A DNA stretch of 64,000 nucleotides from Ruegeria sp. HKCCD4315 (lineage in GTDB: Bacteria > Pseudomonadota > Alphaproteobacteria > Rhodobacterales > Rhodobacteraceae), in assembly GCF_013112245.1 (NCBI RefSeq), contig NZ_WVRN01000001.1:2980501-3044500 (forward strand), read 5' to 3'. Positions 51,873-61,084 of this stretch are shown one piece after another. A program made the translations under genes and the position numbers. The number at the start of each line of letters is the position of its first letter. The stretch's first letter is position 1. The notes below the pieces were generated by a model. The model saw nothing but the letters and a program-made list of their open reading frames with translations. It searched no databases and had not been told where the DNA came from.

Positions 51873-52262
51873 ATGCTAAGCATTCTATCAGCGATCTTTG
51901 GCCCGCACCGCGCCGTTTCGATCTATGCCTTTGTGAAAACATGGGGTCTTGGATTGGCCGGTGGCGCTGTGATGATTGCCATCGTCACAACCCTCTATCT
52001 GCTGGGGGATGAGGGCAAACACGAGCACGAAGCTTTCCTGACCGTTCCAGTGCTGTCGGCGACCCCGGTCAATGGTGATCTCAGGAACGGTGTTATCGCC
52101 TCGGTCCGGCTGCCCGATGGTTCGGCAACTTCAATCACGTCGACCGAGTCGCCCATTTCCCAGACCGTAGGCACCACAGCTTGCATCGAGAAACGCGTTT
52201 ATGTCGAATCTGGTGAGGCGCGGTACCGGTTCAAACTGCCAAGCCTGTGCGAAGGCAGTTAA
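51873..52262 (+). CDS. Membrane-anchored protein of unknown function
   Basis: The 129-residue product has one membrane helix (about residues 21-44) and a periplasmic or cytoplasmic beta-rich part of about 85 residues with two cysteines near the C-terminus (TTACIEKR, PSLCEGS). I do not recognise the family. It begins 51 bases after trcR on the same strand and ends at a bidirectional terminator, so it may be cotranscribed with trcR. Confidence 0.65.
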   Translation: MLSILSAIFGPHRAVSIYAFVKTWGLGLAGGAVMIAIVTTLYLLGDEGKHEHEAFLTVPVLSATPVNGDLRNGVIASVRLPDGSATSITSTESPISQTVGTTACIEKRVYVESGEARYRFKLPSLCEGS

Positions 52263-52281
52263 TTGGCTAACACCTAGACGC

Positions 52282-52313
52282 AAAGCCACCCGACGCTGAC
52301 ACCGGGTGGCTTT
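52282..52313. terminator. Bidirectional terminator between the trcR-side gene and the permease
   Basis: AAAGCCACCCG, a ten-base loop and CGGGTGGCTTT form an 11-bp perfect stem with TTTTTT on the plus side and A-rich sequence on the other. It stops the gene at 51873-52262 and, on the minus strand, the permease operon. Confidence 0.85.
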
Positions 52314-52318
52314 TTTAG

Positions 52319-53350
52319 TCACACCATCTGAAAGATGATGCCCGCGATAATTGCTCCGCCCACACCAAGGCCCAAATAGGTTGCAAACACACGGGGTTTG
52401 ACCAGCGACCAGACGGCGGCCATTGCCGGGATGGAACTGACGGCACCAGCGACCATGAAAGACATGGCGGCACCCGCAGTCATTCCTTGTTCCATCAATC
52501 CAGCCAACAGCGGTGGTGCCACGTAGGAGTTCAGATAAGCAGGCATACCCACTAAGGCAGCGACAACGATGGGCAGCACACCTTCTCCACCCACCGCGCC
52601 AGCGATCAGGTCGGCAGGCACGTAGTTGACCAACAGGGCTTCGAGTACATAGGCCAGAGCCAGCCATTTCAACAGGAACAAACCGTTGTGCACGAATTCC
52701 GAGCGGAACCGAGCGCGGCGCTCGGGCTCCTGCCAGAATTTCCAGACCGGCTTGTCGTCCAGTTTCGGCCCACATCCGCAGCACCCGGCGGGTTTGTACG
52801 CGCGCAACGGTTGGGCAAACGCACCCTGGCGCATCAGCAGCCGAACCGCGAAGCCTCCGAACAGGCCAAGTGCGACCGCCGCGACCGCTTTGCCGATGGC
52901 AAAAGGCCACCCCAGCGCGCCAGCCGTAATCAAAAGCGTCGGCGGGTCGATCAAGGGTGAGCTGAGCCAGAACGCCATGACCGCAGACAGCGGCGCGCCA
53001 AGCGCCAGAAGGCCCGCGATAAAGGGAATGACCTCACAGGAACAGAACGGAGCCAATCCACCGAACAACGCGGCCAGAAAGATCATTCGGGTCTCGCGCC
53101 CCTCAAAGGCGCGCGCCACCATCACTTCTGCTCCGGTCGCCTTTAGGTACGACAGCAACAGCACGGCAAACAGGATGTATTGCCCTGTATGGGCTAAAGC
53201 CTTTGCGGCAAACGTTACCACCTCACGCAGATTGCCGGGGTCCAGAACGGCTACCGCGACAAGGATCACGACGATCAGCGCCCAAGGCGTCTTGATCAGG
53301 TCCAGCACCCCCTTGGCCGTCACGCGCGGGTTTTGTGTCAACTCAGCCAT
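52319..53350 (-). CDS. Permease of the DUF318/ArsP-like family
   Basis: The 343-residue product has about eight membrane helices. The signature PFCSCEVIPFIAGLLALGAPLS is near residue 100, and a cysteine cluster CCGCG sits at about 190, in the cytoplasmic loop. Such permeases lie next to ArsR regulators; one branch (ArsP) exports methylated arsenicals, others are unassigned. The start at 53350 overlaps the arsR-type gene by eight bases, so the two are coupled. Metal or metalloid export is plausible but not shown. Confidence 0.82.
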   Translation of the reverse strand: MAELTQNPRVTAKGVLDLIKTPWALIVVILVAVAVLDPGNLREVVTFAAKALAHTGQYILFAVLLLSYLKATGAEVMVARAFEGRETRMIFLAALFGGLAPFCSCEVIPFIAGLLALGAPLSAVMAFWLSSPLIDPPTLLITAGALGWPFAIGKAVAAVALGLFGGFAVRLLMRQGAFAQPLRAYKPAGCCGCGPKLDDKPVWKFWQEPERRARFRSEFVHNGLFLLKWLALAYVLEALLVNYVPADLIAGAVGGEGVLPIVVAALVGMPAYLNSYVAPPLLAGLMEQGMTAGAAMSFMVAGAVSSIPAMAAVWSLVKPRVFATYLGLGVGGAIIAGIIFQMV

Positions 53351-53651
53351 CGTTCGCGGCCTTTCCAACTTCATCGGCGCAGCATTCGCTGAGAATGAAC
53401 TGCGCCAGGTTTCTCAATTCGTCGTAACAAGCTCGGTTGATCGTGGTCCGACCAATCTTTTCCTGTTCAACCACACCACCGGCCGCAAGAAACCGCAGGT
53501 GATGCGCCAAAGTCGACGGAGCAATGCCCGTCCGGTTTTGAATCTCGCCAACCGTCAAACCGGCCTCACCAGCCCGAACCAAGGTCTTGAGGACTTTCAG
53601 CCGGGCCTCCGAGCCCATCGCAGAAAATCCGGCAGCAGCAGCTTCCCACAT
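53343..53651 (-). CDS. ArsR/SmtB-family repressor
   Basis: The 102-residue product has a winged helix (GLTVGEIQNRTGIAPSTLAHHLRFL). It begins MWEAAAAGFSAMGSEARLKV and ends with C-terminal cysteines (ACYDEL, ECCADE) that could sense thiophilic ions. GGAGG lies six bases before the ATG at 53651. It precedes the permease with overlapping frames. An operator-like dyad lies 12 bases upstream of its start, so it probably represses its own operon. Confidence 0.9.
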   Translation of the reverse strand: MWEAAAAGFSAMGSEARLKVLKTLVRAGEAGLTVGEIQNRTGIAPSTLAHHLRFLAAGGVVEQEKIGRTTINRACYDELRNLAQFILSECCADEVGKAANDG

Positions 53652-53662
53652 GAGTCGCCTCC

Positions 53663-53694
53663 ATTAAACTAGATTTCTGGTTATTTAGTTTAAT
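53663..53694. promoter_or_regulatory. Inverted-repeat operator of the ArsR-permease operon
   Basis: ATTAAACTA and TAGTTTAAT form a perfect 9-bp dyad spaced by 14 bases, just upstream of the arsR-type ribosome-binding site. The position fits an autoregulatory ArsR-family operator. Confidence 0.65.
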
Positions 53695-53738
53695 AACGTT
53701 TCCCAGTCAACCGGGTCGTTGAAATACGCCCAGATTGC

Positions 53739-53770
53739 GTAAGTCCAGATTGCACGCCCTTTAAGTCCAA
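53739..53770. promoter_or_regulatory. TauR-type direct repeats upstream of tauR
   Basis: GTAAGTCCAG (53739-53748) and TTAAGTCCAA (53761-53770) are 22 bases apart. Read on the minus strand they are CTGGACTTAC and TTGGACTTAA, close to the CTGGACYTAA motif that I recall for Rhodobacter TauR. They overlap a second direct repeat CAGATTGC (53731-53738 and 53746-53753). Autoregulation is inferred. Confidence 0.6.
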
Positions 53771-53783
53771 CCTATAAGCAGGC

Positions 53784-55244
53784 ATGGGGATTTCGGTCGA
53801 TACATTCTTTCTAGAACTCAACGGTCAGGGCACGCTGCAGGCCCAAATCCAGCAGATGATTGCCGAGGGCATTCTGTCGGGCCGCTTTCACGTTGGAGAG
53901 AAACTGCCATCATCGCGAAAACTGGCCGCACATCTGGGCGTCAGCCGGATTACCGTCACGTTGGCCTATACCGAATTGCTGGCGAATGATTACCTGACGG
54001 CCAAGGGGCGATCTGGGTACTATGTTTCGCATAACGCGCCCGTTCCACCGAAATACTCGCCTGTCCAGCGCGGCACAGAATCCGTTGACTGGGACAAAGC
54101 GTTGGCCCGTCGCTTTCTGGACAGTGACGTTCTGCCAAAACCCAGCGACTGGCGCGATTACCGCTATCCGTTCATCTACGGTCAGGCCGACCGGTCATTG
54201 TTTGATCACGCTAACTGGCGCTTGTGCGCCGTGCGCGCGTTGGGACACAAGGACTTCGATTCGCTAACGGGGGACTACGTGGATCAGGATGATCCACTTC
54301 TGATCGAGTTCATCGCCCGCCACACTCTGCCCAGACGCGGCATTGCAGCCCGCCCCGAAGAGATTCTGATCACTTTGGGCGCGCAGAACGCTCTCTGGCT
54401 GGCGTCGCGCATTTTGCTGACTCACAATCGATCTGCAGTGATCGAAGACCCCTGCTATTACGCGCTGCGGAGCCTGCTGAACCATTGGGACTGCGCGGTG
54501 ACGCCCTTGAGCGTCGATCAGAACGGACTGCCACCCGAGACGATCCCAGACGACGCTGACGTTATCTTTACCACCCCCAGCCATCAAAGCCCGACGACGG
54601 CGACAATGCCTATCGCGCGCCGCAATCAACTGCTGGATCGAGCACGCGAATTGGATGCAATGGTTGTCGAGGATGACTACGAGTTCGAAATGGCCTTTCG
54701 GGGTGCGCCGTCTCCGGCACTCAAGTCTATGGATCGGGATGGACGCGTGATTTACGTCGGCAGTTTTTCCAAGTCGCTGTTCCCCGGTTTGCGGCTTGGA
54801 TACATGGTTGGCTCTGAGCCCTTTATCCGAGAGGCACGCGCGCTTCGGTCATTGGTTCTGCGCCACCCACCCGGGCACATTCAGCGTACGGCTGCGTATT
54901 TCCTTTCACTGGGCCATTACGACGCGCAAATCCGGCGTATGTCGAAAGCCCTGCAAGAACGGCGCGATGCAATGGATTCCGCCATAGAAGAAAGCGGACT
55001 GACCGTGGCCGGGCGCGGCGTGATTGGCGGCTCATCAATGTGGATGTCTGCGCCCGAGCATATCGACACAACCCAACTGGCATTGAGGTTGCAGACCCAG
55101 GGCGTTCACATTGAACCTGGTGCCCCGTTTTTCTCTGGTCCGAACAGGCCACAGAATTACTACCGCCTCGGTTACTCCTCCATTTCGACCGACCGCATTG
55201 CACCAGGTGTAAAATTGATTGCAGACGCCATTCGAACTACCTGA
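53784..55244 (+). CDS. tauR: MocR-family regulator, likely TauR
   Basis: The 486-residue product joins a GntR winged helix (residues about 15-80, KLPSSRKLAAHLGVSRITVT) to an aminotransferase-like domain (about 125-480). The PLP lysine is Lys330 (GSFSKSLFPGLRLGY), and a DDYEFEM motif precedes it. MocR regulators sense small molecules through PLP. Its position directly upstream of xsc, and TauR-type repeats before both genes, support TauR, which in Rhodobacter capsulatus activates taurine genes. PdxR-like members exist, but the context favours taurine/sulfonate control. Confidence 0.85.
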   Translation: MGISVDTFFLELNGQGTLQAQIQQMIAEGILSGRFHVGEKLPSSRKLAAHLGVSRITVTLAYTELLANDYLTAKGRSGYYVSHNAPVPPKYSPVQRGTESVDWDKALARRFLDSDVLPKPSDWRDYRYPFIYGQADRSLFDHANWRLCAVRALGHKDFDSLTGDYVDQDDPLLIEFIARHTLPRRGIAARPEEILITLGAQNALWLASRILLTHNRSAVIEDPCYYALRSLLNHWDCAVTPLSVDQNGLPPETIPDDADVIFTTPSHQSPTTATMPIARRNQLLDRARELDAMVVEDDYEFEMAFRGAPSPALKSMDRDGRVIYVGSFSKSLFPGLRLGYMVGSEPFIREARALRSLVLRHPPGHIQRTAAYFLSLGHYDAQIRRMSKALQERRDAMDSAIEESGLTVAGRGVIGGSSMWMSAPEHIDTTQLALRLQTQGVHIEPGAPFFSGPNRPQNYYRLGYSSISTDRIAPGVKLIADAIRTT

Positions 55245-55251
55245 GCGGCAT

Positions 55252-55284
55252 CTGGACCTAATTTGGGTTTCGTTTTGGCCCTAA
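55252..55284. promoter_or_regulatory. TauR-type repeats upstream of xsc
   Basis: CTGGACCTAA (55252-55261) fits CTGGACYTAA exactly. TTGGCCCTAA (55275-55284) is a degenerate second copy 23 bases downstream, about 84-107 bases before the xsc start. The spacing is close to that at tauR. Confidence 0.62.
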
Positions 55285-55367
55285 CGCCAGCCGCACCCAT
55301 ACGCCAAAACCGTATCAAACCCCGGGCTCTTTGCCCGGCTTCACCCACTTGTTTGGAGAGCACTCAC

Positions 55368-57143
55368 ATGAAGATGACGACCGAAGAAGCCTTTGTTAAG
55401 GTTCTGCAGATGCACGGGATCGAACATGCGTTCGGTATCATTGGCTCGGCGATGATGCCGATCTCGGATCTGTTCCCAAAAGCTGGAATCATGTTCTGGG
55501 ACTGCGCCCATGAAGGCAGCGCCGGCATGATGGCCGATGGCTATACCCGGGCCACCGGCAAGATGTCGATGATGATCGCGCAAAACGGCCCTGGCATCAC
55601 CAACTTCGTGACCGCTGTCAAAACCGCCTACTGGAACCACACCCCGCTGCTGCTGGTGACCCCGCAGGCGGCGAACAAAACCATCGGACAGGGTGGGTTC
55701 CAGGAAGTCGAGCAGATGAAGCTGTTCGAAGACATGGTTGCCTATCAGGAAGAGGTTCGTGACCCGTCCCGCGTCTGCGAGGTTCTGAACCGCGTGATCA
55801 TGCAGGCCAAACGCGCCAGCGGTCCGGCTCAGTTGAACATACCCCGCGATATGTGGACCCAAGTTATCGACGTTGATCTGCCTGCTATTGTCGAATTCGA
55901 GCGCCCCTCGGGCGGTGAAACCGCTGTGTCGCAGGCGGCCGAGTTGCTGTCGAACGCCAAAAACCCTGTCATACTGAACGGTGCCGGTGTGGTTCTGGCC
56001 GAAGGCGGCATCGACGCGTCGAAGGCCCTGGCCGAGCGTCTGGATGCGCCGGTCTGCGTTGGCTACCAGCACAACGACGCCTTCCCCGGCTCGCACCCAC
56101 TGTTCGCCGGTCCGCTGGGCTACAACGGTTCGAAAGCCGGGATGGAGCTGATCAGCGAGGCCGATGTGGTTCTGTGCCTGGGCACCCGTCTGAACCCGTT
56201 CTCGACCCTGCCCGGATACGGCATGGAATACTGGCCTGCCGATGCAAAAATCATCCAGGTCGACATCAACCCCGACCGCATCGGTCTGACCAAGAAAGTC
56301 AGCGTCGGCATCGTCGGTGATGCGGCCAAGGTCGCAAACGGGATTCTGGCCCAGCTGTCGGACACCGCGGGTGACGAGGGCCGCGCGGACCGCAAAGCCA
56401 AGATCGCGCAAAAGAAATCCGCTTGGGCGCAGCAGCTTTCGAGCATGGATCACGAAGATGACGATCCGGGCACCAGCTGGAACGAACGTGCACGTGCCGC
56501 AAAGCCCGACTGGATGAGCCCACGCATGGCATGGCGCGCAATCCAGTCCGCGCTGCCGAAAGAGGCGATCATCTCGTCCGACATCGGCAACAACTGCGCC
56601 ATCGGCAACGCCTATCCGTCCTTCGAGGAAGGCCGCAAATATCTGGCCCCCGGCCTGTTCGGCCCCTGCGGCTATGGCCTGCCCGCCATCGTGGGTGCGA
56701 AAATCGGCCAGCCGGACGTTCCGGTTGTCGGCTTCGCCGGTGACGGTGCCTTTGGTATCGCCGTGAACGAACTGACTGCAATTGGCCGCGAAGAATGGCC
56801 CGCCGTAACTCAGATCGTCTTCCGCAACTACCAGTGGGGCGCGGAAAAGCGCAACTCGACCCTGTGGTTCGATGACAACTTCGTCGGCACCGAGCTGGAC
56901 ACCAAAGTGTCATACGCCGGTATCGCAAATGCCTGCGGCCTGAAGGGTGTTATCGCCCGCACGCAGGACGAATTGACCGCAGCGTTGAACCAGGCGATCG
57001 AGGATCAGAAGAACGGCATCACCACCCTGATCGAAGCCATGATCAATCAGGAACTGGGTGAACCCTTCCGCCGCGACGCGATGAAAAAGCCTGTCGCAGT
57101 TGCGGGCGTTTCGGCTGACGACATGCGCGAGCAAGCCGTATAA
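55368..57143 (+). CDS. xsc: Sulfoacetaldehyde acetyltransferase
   Basis: Xsc uses thiamine diphosphate to convert sulfoacetaldehyde and phosphate into acetyl phosphate and sulfite, the desulfonation step of taurine and related sulfonates. The ATG at 55368 has GGAG nine bases upstream; an in-frame start at 55263 would fall inside the TauR-type repeats and is not used. The 591-residue product begins MKMTTEEAFVKVLQMHGIEH. Motifs are the ThDP glutamate region (HEGSAGMMADGYTRATGK) and GDGAFGIAVNELTAI (magnesium/ThDP site). Pta follows 22 bases later. Confidence 0.97.
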   Translation: MKMTTEEAFVKVLQMHGIEHAFGIIGSAMMPISDLFPKAGIMFWDCAHEGSAGMMADGYTRATGKMSMMIAQNGPGITNFVTAVKTAYWNHTPLLLVTPQAANKTIGQGGFQEVEQMKLFEDMVAYQEEVRDPSRVCEVLNRVIMQAKRASGPAQLNIPRDMWTQVIDVDLPAIVEFERPSGGETAVSQAAELLSNAKNPVILNGAGVVLAEGGIDASKALAERLDAPVCVGYQHNDAFPGSHPLFAGPLGYNGSKAGMELISEADVVLCLGTRLNPFSTLPGYGMEYWPADAKIIQVDINPDRIGLTKKVSVGIVGDAAKVANGILAQLSDTAGDEGRADRKAKIAQKKSAWAQQLSSMDHEDDDPGTSWNERARAAKPDWMSPRMAWRAIQSALPKEAIISSDIGNNCAIGNAYPSFEEGRKYLAPGLFGPCGYGLPAIVGAKIGQPDVPVVGFAGDGAFGIAVNELTAIGREEWPAVTQIVFRNYQWGAEKRNSTLWFDDNFVGTELDTKVSYAGIANACGLKGVIARTQDELTAALNQAIEDQKNGITTLIEAMINQELGEPFRRDAMKKPVAVAGVSADDMREQAV

Positions 57144-57165
57144 ACAAAGGACGAGGCCGGAGCGA

Positions 57166-58173
57166 ATGACCCTGACACCCATTGAGCTGTTGCGGCAGAA
57201 CGCTCCGGCCATCCGCCCTGTTATTTCTTTATGCGAAGGCAGTGATCCCCGTGTTGTTGCGGGGGCGCTTGCCGCCCACAAGGCCGATCTGGCCGACGTA
57301 ATCCTGGTCGGCCCGCAAGCCGAAGTCGAAGCCGCCCTGAAAGATCAAGGGGCGGTGCCTTCGCCGGGCATCGCTGTGCATGACCCCAAGATCTCGGACC
57401 TGACCGAGGAGTTTGCCCAGAGGTTCTTCGAACTTCGTCAGCACAAGGGCGTGGATCTGACCAAAGCCCGCGCTGCCGTTGAATCAGCGCCAGTCTACGC
57501 CGCCATGCTGGTACGCAGCGGGCGCGCCACCGGCACGGTAGGCGGCGCGGTTCACATAACCGGCGACATCGTCCGCGCGGCTATCCAAGTGATCGGAATG
57601 GCCCCAGATGCCGGAATGGTGTCGTCTTTTTTTCTGATGTACCCGCCTGAAAACGCCCAACCCGGTGCGCGGGCGATGCTTTATTCAGACTGCGGTCTGG
57701 TCATCAACCCGTCTGCCTCTGAGTTGAGCAAAATCGCCATCGCCTCGGCCGCTTCGGCAAAAACTCTTCTGCAGGTCGAACCCAAGATCGCGATGCTCAG
57801 CTTTTCGACCAAAGGCAGCGCCAAACACACGGACGTGGACAAGGTGATCGAAGCCACTGACACCTTGCGTCAGACAGCACCTGATCTGTCTGTCGACGGA
57901 GAGTTGCAGTTTGACGCCGCTTTTGTCCCTTCGGTGGGCGACCGCAAATCCCCCGGTTCATCCGTCGCCGGTCAAGCCAACGTAATGATTTTCCCAAATC
58001 TCGACGCGGGCAATATCGGCTACAAGATCACCCAACGGCTGGGTGGCTATACCGCAATTGGCCCCGTGCTTCAGGGACTGGCCCAGCCGGCCAACGACCT
58101 GTCGCGCGGCTGTAGCGCCGAAGATGTAACCCAAATGATCGCCGTGACCGCCCTGCAAGCCAGCAAAACGTAA
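57166..58173 (+). CDS. pta: Phosphate acetyltransferase
   Basis: Pta transfers the acetyl group of acetyl phosphate to CoA, so the Xsc product enters central metabolism. The ATG at 57166 gives 335 residues of the short PTA_PTB type with no N-terminal DRTGG extension. Conserved blocks include RPVISLCEGSDPRVV, GRATGTVGGAVHITGDIV, MLSFSTKGSA and ANVMIFPNLDAGNIGYK. It lies 22 bases after xsc, and this pairing is standard in sulfonate degraders. Confidence 0.96.
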   Translation: MTLTPIELLRQNAPAIRPVISLCEGSDPRVVAGALAAHKADLADVILVGPQAEVEAALKDQGAVPSPGIAVHDPKISDLTEEFAQRFFELRQHKGVDLTKARAAVESAPVYAAMLVRSGRATGTVGGAVHITGDIVRAAIQVIGMAPDAGMVSSFFLMYPPENAQPGARAMLYSDCGLVINPSASELSKIAIASAASAKTLLQVEPKIAMLSFSTKGSAKHTDVDKVIEATDTLRQTAPDLSVDGELQFDAAFVPSVGDRKSPGSSVAGQANVMIFPNLDAGNIGYKITQRLGGYTAIGPVLQGLAQPANDLSRGCSAEDVTQMIAVTALQASKT

Positions 58174-58263
58174 TGCACTCTTTCACACCGTTTCTCGGAA
58201 CAGTGTTCTCAAATCGGGAAGAAACTGACACATTCATCCCGACATAACCGACAGGACCCGCCA

Positions 58264-61083
58264 ATGACCCATCAGCAGCCGATCCTTGATACGTCTCCGA
58301 AGGTTTCGGACGAGGTTCGCAAGACCACGTGCTATATGTGCGCCTGCCGTTGCGGCATCAACGTACACATGAAAGATGGCAAGGTTGCCTATATCGAAGG
58401 CAACCGCGACCACCCTGTAAACAAAGGTGTTTTGTGCGCCAAGGGCAGCGCCGGGATCATGCAGGTCAATGCCCCGTCACGCCTGCGCAAACCGCTGCGC
58501 CGGGTCGGCCCGCGCGGCTCGGGCGAGTTTCGCGAAATCGAGTGGGATGAAGCGATCAGCACCGCCGTTGGCTGGCTGAATGAACTGCACGAGACCGCCC
58601 CGCAAAAACTTGCCTTCTTTACTGGCCGAGACCAAAGTCAAAGCTTCACGTCCTTCTGGGCGCAAAACTTCGGCACCCCGAACTATGCAGCCCATGGCGG
58701 GTTCTGTTCGGTTAACATGGCTGCGGGCGGCATCTACACCATGGGTGGCGCTTTCTGGGAGTTCGGCCAGCCCGATTGGGATCATACAAAGCTGTTCATG
58801 CTGTTTGGTGTGGCCGAAGATCACGACAGCAACCCAATCAAGATGGGTATCGGCAAAATCAAGGCACGCGGCGCGCGGGTGATCGGTGTGAACCCGATCC
58901 GATCCGGCTATAACGCCGTGGCAGACGACTGGGTCGGGATTACGCCGGGCACGGATGGTCTGTTCATTCTGTCTCTGATCCACGTGCTGATGAAAGCAGG
59001 AAAAATCGATCTCGATTATCTTAGCCGCTACACCAACGCGCCAGTGCTGGTGAATGCTGCGGAGGGGCCTGAAAAGGGCCTGTTCCTGCGCGACGCCGAC
59101 GGCAAGCCGCTAGTGATAGATCGTGCGACCGGCGAACCCACCGCGTTCAACAAACCCGGCGTCCGCCCAGACTTGGCGGCAACCTATGAAAAAGACGGCG
59201 TCACGCATCGACCCGTCTTCCACCTGATGGCCGAGAAATACCTGAGCGACGACCACGCCCCCGAAGCTGTGGCCGAGCGCTGCGGCATCCCGGCCAAACG
59301 CATCCGCGCCATCGCGGCGGAAATCGCCCGTGTTGCCTTTGACGAAGCCATCGAGCTGGATCAAGAATGGACCGACTTCCGGGGCGAGACACACTCCAAA
59401 ATGATTGGCCGCCCGGTCAGCTTCCACGCCATGCGTGGTATCTCGGCCCACGCCAACGGGTTTCAAACGTGTCGCTCACTGCATGTGCTGCAAATCCTAT
59501 TGGGCACGGTCGAGGTCCCCGGCGGCTTCCGCTTCAAACCGCCCTACCCCAAACCGGTCGAGGCGCACCCCACCCCCCACGGCGACCGCCGTCCTGGTCG
59601 CCCGCTGGAAGGGCCCCACCTAGGCTTCCCACGTGGGCCAGAGGACCTACTGATTGACGATTGCGGCACGGCGCAGCGTATCGACAAAGCCTTTACCTGG
59701 GAAAACCCAATGTCCGCCCACGGGCTGATGCACATGGTGATCTCGAATGCCGCAGCTGGTGATCCTTACAAGATCGACACGCTGTTCATGTACATGGCGA
59801 ACATGTCGTGGAACTCCTCCATGAACACCAAAGGTGTGATGGAGATGCTGACGGCGCGCAACGAAGACGGCAAATACGTCATACCACATATCATTTATTC
59901 CGACGCCTACTCCTCGGAAATGGTGGCTTATGCTGACCTGATCCTGCCTGACACCACCTATCTGGAACGGCACGACTGTATCTCGCTGCTTGACCGCCCG
60001 ATTTGCGAGGCCGACGCCGCCGCCGACGCGATCCGCTGGCCGGTGATTGAGCCTGACCGCGACGTGCGCGGCTTCCAGTCGGTTCTGATCGAACTCGCCA
60101 ATCGCATGAGCCTGCCGGGCTTCACCAACGAAGACGGGACGCCCAAGTGGAAAGACTACGCCGACTATATCGTGAACCACCAGCGCAAGCCGGGTATTGG
60201 CCCGCTTGCCGGGTTCCGCGGTGAAAACGGCGACATGGAAGGGCGTGGAGAGGTCAATCCCGACCAGCTGAACCGCTATATCGAAAACGGTGGTTTCTAC
60301 GTCGCGCACATCCCCGAAGGCGCGGATTACTACAAACCCTGGAACGCGGCCTATCAGGAATGGGCTGTTGGCATGGGGCTCTATGACAGCCCGCAGCCAT
60401 ACCTGTTCCAACTTTATTCCGAGCCTATGCGCAAGTTCCAACTGGCCGCAGAAGGGCATGGTGACCGCCAGCCGCCGGATCACCTGCGCCAGCGGATCAA
60501 AAACACGATGGACCCGCTGCCGATCTGGTATGAACCCGACCAGCAGGGCAACGAAGGCTTTACAGTCAACGCACTGACCCAGCGCCCGATGGCGATGTAC
60601 CACAGCTGGGGCACTCAGAACGCCTGGCTGCGCCAGCTGCACGGACGCAACCCGCTCTACGTCCCAACCAAACTGATGCGGGAACATGGGCTGAGCGATG
60701 GCGATTGGGCCAAGGTCACCTCTCCGCACGGAGAAATCACCGTGCCCGTCATGGAAATGGCCGCACTGAACGACAACACCGTCTGGACCTGGAACGCCAT
60801 TGGTAAACGAAAAGGCGCGTGGGCTCTGCAAGAGGACGCGCCAGAAGCCACCAAAGGCTTCCTCCTCAACCACCTGATCCACGAACTGCTGCCGCCCAAA
60901 GGCGACGGGATGCGGTGGGCCAACTCTGACCCGGTGACTGGTCAGGCTGCATGGTTCGACCTCAAGGTCAAAATCGAAAAAGCCGCCCCTCCGACAGATA
61001 CCGAAAGCCAACCCGAATTTGAGCCGATCAAATCGCCCGTTGGCACCGGCCCGAAAGATATCGCATGGAAGGTCGGCAAATGA
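58264..61083 (+). CDS. soeA: Sulfite dehydrogenase molybdoprotein SoeA (DMSO-reductase superfamily)
   Basis: The 939-residue product is a bis-MGD molybdenum oxidoreductase. It has a [4Fe-4S] motif at Cys23, Cys26, Cys30 and Cys58 (TCYMCACRCG, then GVLCAKG). There is no Tat leader, so it acts in the cytoplasm, unlike periplasmic polysulfide or thiosulfate reductases. With SoeB and SoeC it would oxidise sulfite to sulfate and pass electrons to quinone, which fits its place just after xsc-pta. Reduction of another substrate by this family is possible; the neighbourhood is the main support. Confidence 0.9.
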   Translation: MTHQQPILDTSPKVSDEVRKTTCYMCACRCGINVHMKDGKVAYIEGNRDHPVNKGVLCAKGSAGIMQVNAPSRLRKPLRRVGPRGSGEFREIEWDEAISTAVGWLNELHETAPQKLAFFTGRDQSQSFTSFWAQNFGTPNYAAHGGFCSVNMAAGGIYTMGGAFWEFGQPDWDHTKLFMLFGVAEDHDSNPIKMGIGKIKARGARVIGVNPIRSGYNAVADDWVGITPGTDGLFILSLIHVLMKAGKIDLDYLSRYTNAPVLVNAAEGPEKGLFLRDADGKPLVIDRATGEPTAFNKPGVRPDLAATYEKDGVTHRPVFHLMAEKYLSDDHAPEAVAERCGIPAKRIRAIAAEIARVAFDEAIELDQEWTDFRGETHSKMIGRPVSFHAMRGISAHANGFQTCRSLHVLQILLGTVEVPGGFRFKPPYPKPVEAHPTPHGDRRPGRPLEGPHLGFPRGPEDLLIDDCGTAQRIDKAFTWENPMSAHGLMHMVISNAAAGDPYKIDTLFMYMANMSWNSSMNTKGVMEMLTARNEDGKYVIPHIIYSDAYSSEMVAYADLILPDTTYLERHDCISLLDRPICEADAAADAIRWPVIEPDRDVRGFQSVLIELANRMSLPGFTNEDGTPKWKDYADYIVNHQRKPGIGPLAGFRGENGDMEGRGEVNPDQLNRYIENGGFYVAHIPEGADYYKPWNAAYQEWAVGMGLYDSPQPYLFQLYSEPMRKFQLAAEGHGDRQPPDHLRQRIKNTMDPLPIWYEPDQQGNEGFTVNALTQRPMAMYHSWGTQNAWLRQLHGRNPLYVPTKLMREHGLSDGDWAKVTSPHGEITVPVMEMAALNDNTVWTWNAIGKRKGAWALQEDAPEATKGFLLNHLIHELLPPKGDGMRWANSDPVTGQAAWFDLKVKIEKAAPPTDTESQPEFEPIKSPVGTGPKDIAWKVGK

Positions 61084-61084
61084 C

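Noticed and set aside
58198..58208. Short palindrome GAACAGTGTTC before soeA
   Set aside because: Single short dyad without a second copy; it does not fit the alphaproteobacterial LexA site GTTC-N7-GTTC, so it was not annotated.
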